Positions 55,564-64,000 of a stretch of DNA of 64,000 nucleotides are shown here, piece after piece. How positions within the stretch are numbered: the stretch's first letter is position 1; each line of letters starts with the position of its first letter. The notes below the pieces were generated by a model. The model worked only from the letters and a program-made list of their open reading frames with translations. It did no database searches and was not told the origin of the DNA. The stretch is from positions 1 to 64,000 of the forward strand of contig NZ_AUBZ01000009.1 of the NCBI RefSeq assembly GCF_000429505.1, in the 5' to 3' direction. This DNA comes from Aliagarivorans taiwanensis DSM 22990 (GTDB taxonomy: Bacteria > Pseudomonadota > Gammaproteobacteria > Enterobacterales > Celerinatantimonadaceae). Position numbers and translations under genes: made by a program.

Positions 55564-57255
55564 ATGAAGCGTAGAAGCTTGAGTGTCATATCGCTCGCCT
55601 GTGGTCTGGCGTTATCTGCCGGCCTGACGGCAGCGCCGTTGGTGCCCGAACAAGGGCGATTGTTCAGCGTGGGTCAGGATGTGGATAGCATCAATGACTT
55701 TCACAACGAAACCAGTATTGCCGCTGGCGGGGTCACCGGTTACGTAGGGATTGCCGCGCTGGACGGCCTGCATGGCGATGCCGATGCCGGCGCTGGTCGC
55801 AACAACTTGGATCAACTCGCCAGCCTCTATCCTGATCGCGCCATCATCGCCGGGATCTCGATGAATGGGCAGGTAGATGCCGTTGCTGCGGGAACCTACA
55901 ACAACAACATCACTAACCTGTTGGAAAGTCTGTACGGTTATGACCGGCCGGTCTACTTGCGTTGGGCCTACGAAGTAGATGGCCCATGGAATGGCCATAA
56001 TCAGGCCGATCTGATCACCTCGTGGCGCTATGTGTATAACCGTATTCGCGAGTTGGGCTTTGAAGATCGCATCGCTATGGTGTGGCAGGTGTCGTCGTAT
56101 TGCCCGAACCCGCGTGGTCAGCTGGAGAGCTGGTATCCGGGTAATGCATACGTGGACTGGATTGGTCTGTCTTACTTCGCACCGCAAGATTGTAACTGGG
56201 ATGCGGTGAACGAAGCGGCGGATTTTGCCAAAGCCAAGGGCAAGCCGATCTTTATCAACGAATCGAGCCCACAGCGCTACCAGATCGCCGATCTCAACTA
56301 CTCCGCCGATCCGGCCCAAGGCACCAACCGCCAGAGCAAGACCGGCCAGCAGATCTGGGATGAGTGGTTTGCGCCCTTCTTTAACTTTATCGACCGCTAT
56401 GACGTTAAAGCGATTACCTATATCAACGCTGACTGGGACAACCAATGGCGCTGGGGCGATTTTGGTGATGGCTATGGCGAAGGCTATTGGGGTGACAGCC
56501 GCGTGCAGGCCAACAGCCTGATTGAGGAGAACTTCACTGCCGAAGTGAGCGATGGCGTTTGGCTGCTGCAAAACGAGCAGCTGTTTGCACAGCTAGGCTA
56601 TGGCAGCAGCCAGCCGCCAGTTGATCCGCCCGTCGATCCCCCGATTGACCCACCGATCGAGCCGCAGGGCGACTTAGGCTTTAGCTACATCGATGCCGAC
56701 ACCATCGAGGTCTTCCATCGCGATCAGGGCTGGAGCGCCTCATGGCAGTATGTCTGCTTGGACGGCTTCTGCCTACCCGGCTCCTTGGAAGGCGGTTACT
56801 ACAAGAAACGCTTCGACGGTGTAGTAGTGGGTCAGAGCTATACCATCCAGTTCAAGGCCCAAGACAACAGCAGCGGCCAGTTTATCAGTGAGGAGAAGGT
56901 GATTACCTTTGCTGAAGGCGGCACCGATCCGGTAGATCCACCGGTTGAACCTCCCATTGAACCGCCGATCGACCCACCGATCGATCCACCGACAAACCCC
57001 GGCGAGTACCCGGACTTTGGTCTGGTGGCTGTCGATGGCTCCACCTTCAAGGCGGTGCGCAAAGATCAAGGCTGGACTGCCAACTTTGTTTACCTCTGTA
57101 ATGGCGCAGACTGCCGCACGCCGAATCTGGTGGATGGCTACTACGAGTATCAGTGGCCGGGTGTGGCCGGGAATGAATATCAGCTGACCTTCAAGGTGCA
57201 GGACAATGCCTTGGGGCAGGTGATTGAAGAGACCAGTGCGGTGTTTAACCCTTAA
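55564..57255 (+). CDS. Secreted GH26-like glycoside hydrolase with two C-terminal CBM-like modules
   Basis: 563 residues; aagga upstream; signal peptide MKRRSLSVISLACGLALSAG ending LTAA. Residues 25-340 form a TIM-barrel hydrolase: FSVGQDVDSINDF, then VYLRWAYEVDGPWNG with putative acid/base Glu137, WIGLSYF, and IFINESSPQRY with putative nucleophile Glu233. This pattern fits family GH26, in particular the beta-1,3-xylanase branch, but beta-mannanase or another activity is possible. Two CBM-like modules (about 375-455 and 480-560: DQGWSASWQYVCLDGFC; DQGWTANFVYLCNGADC) are joined by PPxDP/PPIEPP linkers. The same module occurs in the two upstream di-haem proteins. Confidence 0.8.
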   Translation: MKRRSLSVISLACGLALSAGLTAAPLVPEQGRLFSVGQDVDSINDFHNETSIAAGGVTGYVGIAALDGLHGDADAGAGRNNLDQLASLYPDRAIIAGISMNGQVDAVAAGTYNNNITNLLESLYGYDRPVYLRWAYEVDGPWNGHNQADLITSWRYVYNRIRELGFEDRIAMVWQVSSYCPNPRGQLESWYPGNAYVDWIGLSYFAPQDCNWDAVNEAADFAKAKGKPIFINESSPQRYQIADLNYSADPAQGTNRQSKTGQQIWDEWFAPFFNFIDRYDVKAITYINADWDNQWRWGDFGDGYGEGYWGDSRVQANSLIEENFTAEVSDGVWLLQNEQLFAQLGYGSSQPPVDPPVDPPIDPPIEPQGDLGFSYIDADTIEVFHRDQGWSASWQYVCLDGFCLPGSLEGGYYKKRFDGVVVGQSYTIQFKAQDNSSGQFISEEKVITFAEGGTDPVDPPVEPPIEPPIDPPIDPPTNPGEYPDFGLVAVDGSTFKAVRKDQGWTANFVYLCNGADCRTPNLVDGYYEYQWPGVAGNEYQLTFKVQDNALGQVIEETSAVFNP

Positions 57256-57278
57256 TAAGCACAGCGGCAACAGAAACG

Positions 57279-57304
57279 AGCCCTACTTCGGTGGGGCTTT
57301 TTTT
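57279..57304 (+). terminator. Intrinsic terminator of the glycoside hydrolase gene
   Basis: agccctac / gtggggct with a ttcg loop (one T/G pair) followed by seven T. Confidence 0.88.
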
Positions 57305-57638
57305 GATACCAAGCAAGATGTTGGTCAGGTGTTAACGGCAAGGCCGTCTAGAGGCAGTACCACCATAGGGTATGAGCCAGCAGCAAGCCTAGTTTGAGTG
57401 TGATTAGCGGGTAGTAATCAAACATTGAGCTGTAACAACTAACGCGGTTTGTGTCGTTTAAATGTTTCATAACTGTAAACTAGCATAATCAATGTTTCAG
57501 TTTTATGACAGTGGGCGACTATCTTTTAAATGTATGAACTGACGCAGGTTTTCCATTCGGTCAGGTTTTTTTTTAGCACGTTATTTAGGAAAATAAAGCG
57601 ATCGCTTTAGTTCTTTCATGTGCATGGAGTAGTAGCAA
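57305..57638. other. Intergenic gap before the LysR-like gene
   Basis: No gene. It includes a repeated aatgtttca (57461 and 57491) and a perfect 16-bp palindrome TAAAGCGATCGCTTTA at 57594-57609, 30 bp before the next ATG. A short frame from 57530 begins MYELTQVFHSV, slightly like a LysR N-terminus, but stops after 26 codons. Confidence 0.45.
57594..57609. promoter_or_regulatory. Perfect 16-bp palindrome TAAAGCGATCGCTTTA
   Basis: Self-complementary over all 16 bases, centred on GCGATCGC, ending 30 bp before the LysR-like gene start. A candidate operator; the binding protein is unknown. Confidence 0.5.
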
Positions 57639-58433
57639 ATGAGGGCCACCGTGCTTCGCTGGTTTAGTTCGTGGGGGAGTGTTAACCGTTCATCGTCTGT
57701 AGGGCTTGCAGAGAAGAGTTCGTCCGCGCTACCTCCTGCTGTTGCCGCGCAGCGTCTACCGGTGGAGTCGAGCCTTTGTGGCGATTGGGACAGCCTGCAA
57801 GGCGAGTTGCGGATTGCTTGTGTCCCGGCTGTGGTCGACCTGCTTTGCCAAGGCGGGATGATCGCCGATTTTATGCAGCGTTATCCAGAGATCACTCTGT
57901 CGTTTCACGACCTTGCGGTCGAGCAGCTTGGGCAGTTGGGCGATTACGACCTAATGATCAGCCCCGATCTGGTGGAGTGGCAAGGCTTGGCGGTGCGCAA
58001 GTTGGCTCCCTACAAACGCTACTGCTATGCCGCGCCCGCTTATCTTGAGCGTTATGGCGCGCTAAGCCACCCTCGCGAGTTGAAGAATCATCGCTGTATT
58101 AGCTACAGCCCTTATTCTTGGGGGAATAGCCAATGGACCTTGCATAGCGAAGGCGCTCAGCCCCAGTCATTTGCTATCAACCAAGTGTTAAAGAGTGAAG
58201 GCTATAGCACCGTGTGGCAGCTCTTGTTGCAGGGGCAGGGCATCAGCGTGGTATCCGAGGTGCTGGCTCGCGAAGCGGAGCAACAGGGCTTGGTGACGCG
58301 CCTGTTCGACGGCGAGTTCTATTGCCCAGCCAGTATCTGTGTGGTTCATCGTCAGGAGCGCGCTAACTGCAAGCGGCTCAAGGTTTTCATCGACGCCTAC
58401 CGCGACCATATGCATCGACTTATCTATCGCTAA
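57639..58433 (+). CDS. LysR-type effector-binding domain lacking the HTH
   Basis: 264 residues; ggag ribosome site about 9 bases before the ATG. From residue about 52 it matches the LysR linker and substrate-binding domain (SLQGELRIACVPAVVDLLCQGGMI, FMQRYPEITLSF, GYSTVWQLLLQGQGISVVSE), as in full-length regulators of about 300 residues. The 50 residues before it (MRATVLRWFSSWGSVNRS..., Ser/Ala-rich) are not a winged helix and not a signal peptide. It therefore should not bind DNA in the usual way. It may be a decayed regulator or a sensor/modulator. No conserved partner is visible beside it; the CBM/hydrolase cluster lies upstream. Confidence 0.75.
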   Translation: MRATVLRWFSSWGSVNRSSSVGLAEKSSSALPPAVAAQRLPVESSLCGDWDSLQGELRIACVPAVVDLLCQGGMIADFMQRYPEITLSFHDLAVEQLGQLGDYDLMISPDLVEWQGLAVRKLAPYKRYCYAAPAYLERYGALSHPRELKNHRCISYSPYSWGNSQWTLHSEGAQPQSFAINQVLKSEGYSTVWQLLLQGQGISVVSEVLAREAEQQGLVTRLFDGEFYCPASICVVHRQERANCKRLKVFIDAYRDHMHRLIYR

Positions 58434-58504
58434 CTTTTCTTATCTAACGGTCGCTAAACACAATAGGTAAACATCCTAAATTCATTTTCTGTCCCCGTTT
58501 ACCT

Positions 58505-58520
58505 TGCGACTTAGCTCACA
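58505..58520. promoter_or_regulatory. CRP-like site upstream of udp
   Basis: TGCGA-cttagc-TCACA differs from TGTGA-N6-TCACA at one base and lies about 60 bp before the udp ATG. E. coli udp is controlled by CRP and CytR, so the site makes sense. Confidence 0.55.
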
Positions 58521-58580
58521 CTTTATCCTAGCTACGCGCACTAAGCTCTGCGCGTAAGCTAGTTAAGGAGAACCAATCAA

Positions 58581-59351
58581 ATGACAGCCAGTGTATTCCA
58601 CCTAGGGCTGAACCCCGAGATGATCGAAGGGGCCAAGCTCGCCATTATCCCAGGCGACCCTCAGCGCGTTGAGCGCATTGCATCCTTGCTTTCTGATGCT
58701 AAGCCCCTGGCCAACCACCGTGAATTCAGCTCTTACCTGGGTAAACTGGATGGTCACAGCGTGGTGGTATGTTCCACCGGTATCGGCGGTCCATCGACCT
58801 CCATCGCCGTGGAAGAGCTTGCCCAATTAGGTGTTCGCTGCTTCCTGCGTGTCGGTACCACCGGCGCTATCCAGCCACAGGTCAATGTCGGTGACGTGAT
58901 TGTCACCACGGCATCGGTGCGTCTTGATGGCACCAGCGGTCACTTCGCTCCAGCCAGCTTCCCGGCGGCGGCAAACTTCCACTGTACCCAAGCTCTTTAT
59001 CAAAGTGCCCAAGCGTTGGGGGCAACCACCCACATCGGTATTACCGCTTCCAGCGACACCTTCTACCCAGGCCAAGAGCGTTATGACACCGTATCGGGCC
59101 GGGTGGTAAAACACCTACAAGGCAGCATGGAAGAGTGGCAGGCGATGGGCGTGCTCAACTATGAGATGGAGAGCGCCAGCCTATTTACTATCTGTGCAAC
59201 TCAGGGCTGGCAAGCCGGCTGTGTGGCGGGCGTGATTGTTAACCGCACTCAACAAGAGATCCCTGACGAGCAAACCATGAAGAAAACCGAAACCCGCGCC
59301 ATCGACATCGTGGTGGAAGCGGCGCGTAAGATGTTGGCGCACAACGGCTAA
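58581..59351 (+). CDS. udp: Uridine phosphorylase
   Basis: 256 residues, full length. Cleaves uridine with phosphate to uracil and ribose 1-phosphate. Motifs [12 protein letters not shown] (phosphate loop), [16 protein letters not shown] and [11 protein letters not shown] (ribose/base binding) are intact. aaggagaa ribosome site. It overlaps the convergent AraC-family gene by 4 bp. Confidence 0.96.
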   Translation: MTASVFHLGLNPEMIEGAKLAIIPGDPQRVERIASLLSDAKPLANHREFSSYLGKLDGHSVVVCSTGIGGPSTSIAVEELAQLGVRCFLRVGTTGAIQPQVNVGDVIVTTASVRLDGTSGHFAPASFPAAANFHCTQALYQSAQALGATTHIGITASSDTFYPGQERYDTVSGRVVKHLQGSMEEWQAMGVLNYEMESASLFTICATQGWQAGCVAGVIVNRTQQEIPDEQTMKKTETRAIDIVVEAARKMLAHNG

Positions 59352-60361
59352 CTGACTTCAATACTCGGGCGACTGTCGCGCGGTAGCAGCGGAATGTAGT
59401 GATCGATCACGATCGTGCTTTGCTGGTCTAGCTTCGGCAGTTCGCTATAGTCTGCGGTGTTCACCAGCCCAAGCCCACTGTGGGTTGGATGCACCCGCAA
59501 ACCATGTTCCGGAATATAATTGCTCCAAAGGTGGCGGATCATCGCCGCCTCTTGTTGGGCATTCCCCTCGAACACGCCCTTTAGATAGCGCCCTGCAGGA
59601 ATCGTTTTACTGGATAAAAAGCGGTTGGCAGGTAGTGGCTGCTCGACGATAAACCCGGCATCAAAGCGGCATTGGGTGCCGAGTGTGACCAGCGGATTAT
59701 CCATGGCTTGCGCCATCATCATCCGGGGCCGGCAGCTAAGGTGCTGATCCATCCAAGCGAACAGCTTATGCCACTGGGGGTAGCTGGCACCCGGCCCGTA
59801 CTCTCCAAAAGCGCGGGTATAGGCAAAGTTAATTTCCGGCAGCTCTACCACTTTCACATCCTTCAGCCCCTCTGGCTTGCTGCTATCGGCGGGCAATACC
59901 GCGAAGTCCTCAGGTAACTCGATACTGCGCTGGGTCCGATTGGGGCAATCGCTACAGTCTTGGTCGCGCCAGTAAAAGTAGTAGCCACAGGGCTTCCAGA
60001 AATCTTGTTTGCACCAGGCCTTTGGGGTCATGGCGAAATGCTTGCGAAATGCGCGCGAGAACACGGCCGCCGACGAGAAGCCAGTGGCAAGAGCGACATC
60101 GGTGATCTTCATCTTGGGGTAGCGCTGCAGCAAGGTGGCCGCTCGCTCCAAACGCAGCCGCTGCACGTAGATTGCTGGCGTTTCGCCAAGGTAGTCGCGG
60201 AACAGGCGCAGCAGATGAAACGGCGAATAGCAGGCCTGTTGCGCCAACTCTTCCAGCAGCAGTTGCCCACCCAGATTGAGGTCAATGTAGTCCATAACGC
60301 GATGCAACTGACGTATCTGCTGGGGTTTCAAGTTTGGTTGAGCGGCGACGCTTACCGTCAT
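59348..60361 (-). CDS. AraC-family regulator with GyrI-like effector domain
   Basis: 337 residues. N-terminal double helix-turn-helix (residues 20-115: [41 protein letters not shown], second [24 protein letters not shown]). The C-terminal half (from about 160) is a GyrI/SOUL-like small-molecule-binding domain ([31 protein letters not shown]). This order is that of Rob/YtfA-type drug- or stress-responsive activators. A CxxCxxC-like [10 protein letters not shown] patch lies between the domains. It is divergent from the gene at 60505. Confidence 0.85.
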   Translation of the reverse strand: MTVSVAAQPNLKPQQIRQLHRVMDYIDLNLGGQLLLEELAQQACYSPFHLLRLFRDYLGETPAIYVQRLRLERAATLLQRYPKMKITDVALATGFSSAAVFSRAFRKHFAMTPKAWCKQDFWKPCGYYFYWRDQDCSDCPNRTQRSIELPEDFAVLPADSSKPEGLKDVKVVELPEINFAYTRAFGEYGPGASYPQWHKLFAWMDQHLSCRPRMMMAQAMDNPLVTLGTQCRFDAGFIVEQPLPANRFLSSKTIPAGRYLKGVFEGNAQQEAAMIRHLWSNYIPEHGLRVHPTHSGLGLVNTADYSELPKLDQQSTIVIDHYIPLLPRDSRPSIEVS

Positions 60362-60504
60362 CTCCTAAAGGCCTATTCCTTGACTGCTATTGAGTCATTA
60401 TTAAACAAAAAAAACCGACTTCAAAACAACCGCTAGATCGCAATTTATGCAAAGTTTTTCGCTTGGCGACGACTAGTATGGACTCACTGCAAGGAGAAGC
60501 GCTT

Positions 60505-60966
60505 ATGCAAGTCAGTCAGCCCAAACCGATCCCATGGACCTACTTAAAGGCTTTGTTTTTACTGAGCTTTGTCCTCTGTGCTGTGGTGCCGATCTATCGC
60601 ACCTGGCTGGCGCAGATGCCATCAATAGCGCCTGCTAGCTCTCAAGCGCAGGATGCCAGCCGCTTTTTGGGGCGCTGGCAGGGCAATTGGGGCGGGGTGG
60701 TGATCTTCACTTTAGACTTCAAGCAGAAGTTGGGGCAACACCAGCTAAAGGGGGTGTTGCAACACTGGCCCAACCCGGGTCTTGGTATCGATGACCGCCC
60801 CTTACCACTGGTTGCCAATTTTACTGATGGCGAGCTGCACTATGGTGATAAACACCACCAAACCCGCCTGTGGTTTGAGGGCGAGCAGCTATGGGCGGAA
60901 CTCAGCGGTGAGCATCAAGGCTTGTCAAAATTACAACCGATTCGTGAGGGAGAAGGCAATCCATGA
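60505..60966 (+). CDS. Membrane-anchored protein of unknown function
   Basis: 153 residues from an ATG with a near-perfect aaggag site; the frame is open 14 codons further upstream. One N-terminal TM (LKALFLLSFVLCAVVPIYRTW) then a periplasmic beta-rich part (FLGRWQGNWGGVVIFTLDF, GVLQHWPNPG). Its stop overlaps the acyltransferase start (ATGA), so the two are coupled and may act together in modifying a surface molecule. No known family. Confidence 0.7.
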   Translation: MQVSQPKPIPWTYLKALFLLSFVLCAVVPIYRTWLAQMPSIAPASSQAQDASRFLGRWQGNWGGVVIFTLDFKQKLGQHQLKGVLQHWPNPGLGIDDRPLPLVANFTDGELHYGDKHHQTRLWFEGEQLWAELSGEHQGLSKLQPIREGEGNP

Positions 60967-62144
60967 GCCGTTTACGAGGATTTGATGGGATGCGGGCACT
61001 GGCCTGCATCGCGGTGTTAGTGCATCACTTGGTGCAGCGGCTGCAGAGCCACGACCCGGTGGTGCTCGGGCTGCATGCCGGCGAGCTGGGGGTGAGTCTG
61101 TTCTTTGTGTTATCGGGTGGGCTGTTGGCTTACCCGTTTTGGCGGGCGCATTTGCATCAGCAAGCGCTGCCGCGCCTCTCGGATTACGCACTGCGCCGCG
61201 CTGCGCGGATTGTGCCTGCCTACTATCTAGTGTTGCTATGCAGTTTTGCGCTCAACTATTGGCTGGCCCCCCATGATTATGCCTGGTCTCGCTTGCTTAC
61301 TGGGCTTACCTTTACCGCGCCCTATCACTACGTCAGCTTTTTCAGCACCGATTTTAATGGCCCGCTGTGGTCGATTGGTCTGGAAGTGTCCTGTTATGCC
61401 TTGCTTCCGCTGCTGCTGTGGCCACTGTTGCGCAGCCGTTGGCATGGCTTAGCCAGCGCCGTATTGTGGGGCGTGGGGCTTATTCTATTGATGCAGCTAC
61501 TGCACGCCCTGGCCCTGCAATGGTTTATGACCGATACCGAGGGTAAAGGCTGGCAGTACGGCATGATTGGCGGTGCCAAGCAGTGGCTACCCTATTGGAA
61601 TGTGGCCGGATTTATGGGCCAGTTTTTGTGTGGTGGCCTGGCGGCGGCGTTGATTGCTGGTCTGGAAAAGCGTCGCCAACAAGCTCACTGGGGATTTGAT
61701 TTGCTGGCATTGGCCTGCTTCAGCGCGATTGTTTGGGCCAGTCAGCAGTGGCTGATATCCGGCGCGCCGAACCCGCTTACAGGCCAGCCCTATCTGGCAC
61801 CGCTCGCCGCGCTGCTGTTTGCCGCCATCTTGCTGGGGCTGCACTTTAGTGTGCTGGGGCACCGGTTGGTGGATAACCGCCTGTTCCGCCATATCGCGAC
61901 CTTATCGTTTGGCATCTACCTATGGCACTACCTGCTTATCGAAGTGATCCGCGAGCTATGGGTGCCGCAGTATCATTACATGGGGATCCAGGATGTGGCG
62001 CTATGGTGGCAGCTATCGGCCATCGTGGTGGTGCTTAGCTGGACCTTGGCGGCATTCAGCTTTTACCTTTTTGAGCAGCCGATACTGGAGCGCGCCAAGC
62101 GCTGGAAGGCGCGCAGTCCGCTGGCGCTGGCCAGCACTATTTAG
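60963..62144 (+). CDS. Acyltransferase 3 family membrane protein
   Basis: 393 residues with about ten TM segments. N-terminal signature RLRGFDGMRALACIAVLVHHL, with the Arg and His residues expected in O-acyltransferases of the OafA/NodX family; SIGLEVSCYALLPLLLWPL is typical too. Likely acylates an envelope glycan or lipid at the inner membrane. Coupled to the preceding gene. It is unrelated in sequence detail to the AT-rich homolog at 3051. Confidence 0.85.
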   Translation: MSRLRGFDGMRALACIAVLVHHLVQRLQSHDPVVLGLHAGELGVSLFFVLSGGLLAYPFWRAHLHQQALPRLSDYALRRAARIVPAYYLVLLCSFALNYWLAPHDYAWSRLLTGLTFTAPYHYVSFFSTDFNGPLWSIGLEVSCYALLPLLLWPLLRSRWHGLASAVLWGVGLILLMQLLHALALQWFMTDTEGKGWQYGMIGGAKQWLPYWNVAGFMGQFLCGGLAAALIAGLEKRRQQAHWGFDLLALACFSAIVWASQQWLISGAPNPLTGQPYLAPLAALLFAAILLGLHFSVLGHRLVDNRLFRHIATLSFGIYLWHYLLIEVIRELWVPQYHYMGIQDVALWWQLSAIVVVLSWTLAAFSFYLFEQPILERAKRWKARSPLALASTI

Positions 62145-62183
62145 TCATAAGAGCCTAGCTAGAAAAAGGCTAGCCAGAACAGC

Positions 62184-63149
62184 CTAGCCAGCCAAGTCGG
62201 GGGCGTGATGATGGGCGGTATAAGCCTGTTGCTGGAGAAAGTTCACGATGGCTTGGTTGACCTCATCGGGATGCTCGTGGTGCAGCAAGTGACCGCAGTG
62301 GGGGAGCTCAATGTATTGGTGGTTCTCGCCGAGCTGCTTTCGTAGTTGCTCGGCTTGGGACACCGGCAGCACGTTGTCGAGACTTCCCCATACCAGCAAG
62401 CTAGGGTGGTCATCGAGCTGATAAGCCGCTTGATGATCGTGGTCTAGGGTGTGGATCAAGGTGCTGTAGATGGCATACCGAAAGCCTTTAAAGTGCATCT
62501 GTTCTTTGAAGCGATGAAGCGATAGGCCCAGTCCTCTTGCCCCATAGGGTCAACAAACTCCTTAAGCTGTTGATTAGGCATCCGTGGAATAAACCAGCTA
62601 TAGCAGAGCAAACGGCCCAGTTTGCCGAAGCGAAAGGGCCCAGCGTTGATGCGTTTACTCAGTGGCGCCAGCAAGATGGTACTGAGTACCTGCTCGGGGT
62701 AGCGGCGGGTGTAGTTCGCGGCAATACACCCGCCCATGGATAAGCCCAGTAAATGAAAGGGAGTTCTCAGCCCCAAGTAGCTGATCAGCTCATGCAGTTG
62801 CTCTACCAGCAGCTCCGGGGTGTAGTCGGTGCGCGGCCGCGCCGAATAGCCGCGGCCATAAAAATCAAAACACAGCATTTGATAGCCCTGCCGCGCCAGC
62901 CACATCGCGTTGCGCTCAAAGCCATAACTGGGCACCGAGAAGCCATGCAGCATCACTAGCAGCTCACCTTGATCGGGCCCCAGCAATTGAAAATGCACTG
63001 GGCCATGACGCAGCTGAGCAAACTGTCCGCTGGCCAAGCGACGATTATGTTCATTGAGTGGGTGGTATTCGGCATTACGCAGCCCGGGCAGGGCAATCAG
63101 CAAGCAGCAAGCAGGTAAACAGAACAAGGATCAACAAGACGATGATCAT
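62184..63149 (-). pseudogene. Alpha/beta hydrolase broken by frameshift(s)
   Basis: From ATG 63149 (aaggaagg upstream) the start MIIVLLILVLFTCLLLAD is a membrane anchor or signal, but it shifts frame within a tgcttgc-type repeat to reach the main frame (GLRNAEYHPLNEHNRR...). That frame has an alpha/beta-hydrolase fold: VMLHGFSVPSYGF, then the nucleophile elbow GLSMGG and FYGRGYS. A second shift at about 62500-62515, in a cgcttcatcgcttc repeat, moves into the frame that holds the catalytic-acid and histidine part (SLLVWGSLDNVLPVSQAEQL; PHCGHLLHHEHPDEV). Both slips lie in short repeats, so a pseudogene, phase-variable gene or sequencing error are all possible. Confidence 0.7.
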
Positions 63150-63340
63150 AAGGCCTTCCTTGTATGAAATGAGATTTAAGCACAGCCCTCCTTGGCTGCC
63201 ATCTAGAAAGATAGGTTAAATTGACGCTTTTATCACTGTGCTGAGATACACCCGATTAGGCACTGTATCGGCTCTGTATTGATAATTTTACAGTGCCCAT
63301 GGGTTAATCAGGTGCGCCCCCGGGCTAATGCACTCTCAGT

Positions 63341-64000
63341 CTATTGCTCTATGCCGCGATCCCAGACTTGCTGGCAAAGCTCGCTGCCGTTGGCATCCAA
63401 CGGCACTTCGAAGATCCAGCGTAGCGGCGCAACCACCGGGCTGGTGACAAAGCGGATGGTGGTGCCGAGTAGGCCGCCACTGGGTACGCCAATCTTGAAA
63501 TCATCGAAGCTACCTTTAACCTGCACCGGGGTTTCCAGGCTAAAGATCTGTGCGCGCTTGGCCTGAGGGCGCAGCACTAAGCTGAGCGTCTGCTCGCCAA
63601 AGTCCACCTCGGTTTGACCGACGACCCGCATTCGCGAGGTATCAGCCAGCAGGATGTTTTGATCGAGTACCCCTTGCTCGCCATTAAACACCCCCACCAC
63701 GCAGTTGAGCACCGAACGCTCACCCGGGTCTAACTCAGGCATTACCGCACTGGCCAGGCTGACTGCCCACAAGTCGAGTATCCCCGCTTCAAACTGTTGT
63801 GGCCACACGCCAAAGCCCAGTGTGCCATTGGCATTCTCCAGCAGGCGCTCCGGGGCATCGGTCTCACCGTGCAGATCGGCATGGAGGTTGAAGCGACCAT
63901 GCATCTCGCTGTCGGGCTTGATGCGCCGTGCCAGCAGCCCGTAATCGAAGTTCTCGATATCCGCCTTTAAGGTGGTGGCAAAGCCAAGCTCGCTGGGGCG
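63341..64000 (-). CDS. AsmA-family protein, C-terminal part (cut by window edge)
   Basis: The frame is open from the window edge to the stop at 63341, about 219 residues. It shows the AsmA_2-type C-terminus: LGFGVWPQQFEAGILDLWA, LNCVVGVFNGEQG, DTSRMRVVGQTEVDFGEQTL and LVLRPQAKRAQIFSLETPVQV. AsmA-like proteins are inner-membrane-anchored periplasmic bridges thought to move phospholipids to the outer membrane. The N-terminal anchor lies beyond the window. Confidence 0.85.
   Translation of the reverse strand, partial: RPSELGFATTLKADIENFDYGLLARRIKPDSEMHGRFNLHADLHGETDAPERLLENANGTLGFGVWPQQFEAGILDLWAVSLASAVMPELDPGERSVLNCVVGVFNGEQGVLDQNILLADTSRMRVVGQTEVDFGEQTLSLVLRPQAKRAQIFSLETPVQVKGSFDDFKIGVPSGGLLGTTIRFVTSPVVAPLRWIFEVPLDANGSELCQQVWDRGIEQ

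Noticed and set aside
55612..56571. 319-codon frame opposite the glycoside hydrolase
   Set aside because: Antisense shadow; the plus-strand gene has signal peptide, catalytic motifs and terminator.
1..64000. CRISPR array, rRNA, tRNA or prophage structural genes
   Set aside because: No regularly spaced direct repeats with spacers, no cas genes, no recognisable RNA genes and no phage head or tail genes were seen.

Overview
The window looks like chromosomal DNA of a marine, flagellated gammaproteobacterium of the Alteromonadales (Shewanella/Ferrimonas type). The evidence is the conserved order glyA-nrdR-ribD-ribE-ribBX-ribH-nusB-thiL-pgpA, a leftward xseB-ispA-dxs operon beside a PomA/PomB-type (sodium) flagellar stator pair, thiI, a Pat/YfiQ acetyltransferase, a Dld-II-like D-lactate dehydrogenase and a PHO-box-driven pst operon. 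The genus is inferred; no rRNA or tRNA gene was recognised.

Layout. Positions 1-6.6 kb are an AT-richer accessory patch: a tyrosine recombinase with a small overlapping partner gene, an IS5/IS903-like element inserted into an older copy of itself, a surface-polysaccharide pair (acyltransferase and polysaccharide-deacetylase lipoprotein), and an IS5-type transposase remnant. From 6.6 kb the DNA is backbone-like. 6.6-9.2 kb holds envelope genes (L,D-transpeptidase, Lpp-like lipoprotein, ChaN-like lipoprotein). 9.4-17.1 kb is the glyA/riboflavin/nusB/thiL/pgpA block. 17.5-24.7 kb is a dipeptide ABC transporter with two substrate-binding proteins, preceded by tandem ARG-box-like sites. 24.7-31.4 kb has isoprenoid genes, the flagellar stator and thiI. 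31.5-41.4 kb has ACT and CBS proteins, a nested inverted-repeat element, Pat, the D-lactate dehydrogenase and a SufR-like regulator. 41.5-45.1 kb is pstSCAB without phoU. 45.1-47.8 kb has small conserved genes.

48.1-57.3 kb is the most unusual region. Two tandem paralogous secreted proteins of about 1190 residues combine a CBM-like module, Ig-like domains, a YxFxxD-type secreted repeat and a C-terminal di-haem (two CxxCH) oxidoreductase domain. The first is split by a single in-frame amber codon. They are followed by a secreted GH26-like glycoside hydrolase that carries two copies of the same CBM-like module on proline-rich linkers. A LacI-family operator lies just before the first gene. I read this as a possible extracellular polysaccharide-oxidation and hydrolysis cluster; the link to beta-1,3-xylan is speculative.

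57.6-64 kb holds a LysR-type effector domain without its DNA-binding domain, uridine phosphorylase, an AraC-family regulator, an acyltransferase, a frameshifted alpha/beta hydrolase and the end of an AsmA-like gene. Start sites were chosen from ribosome-binding sites and signal peptides. Hand-derived site coordinates may be off by a base or so.
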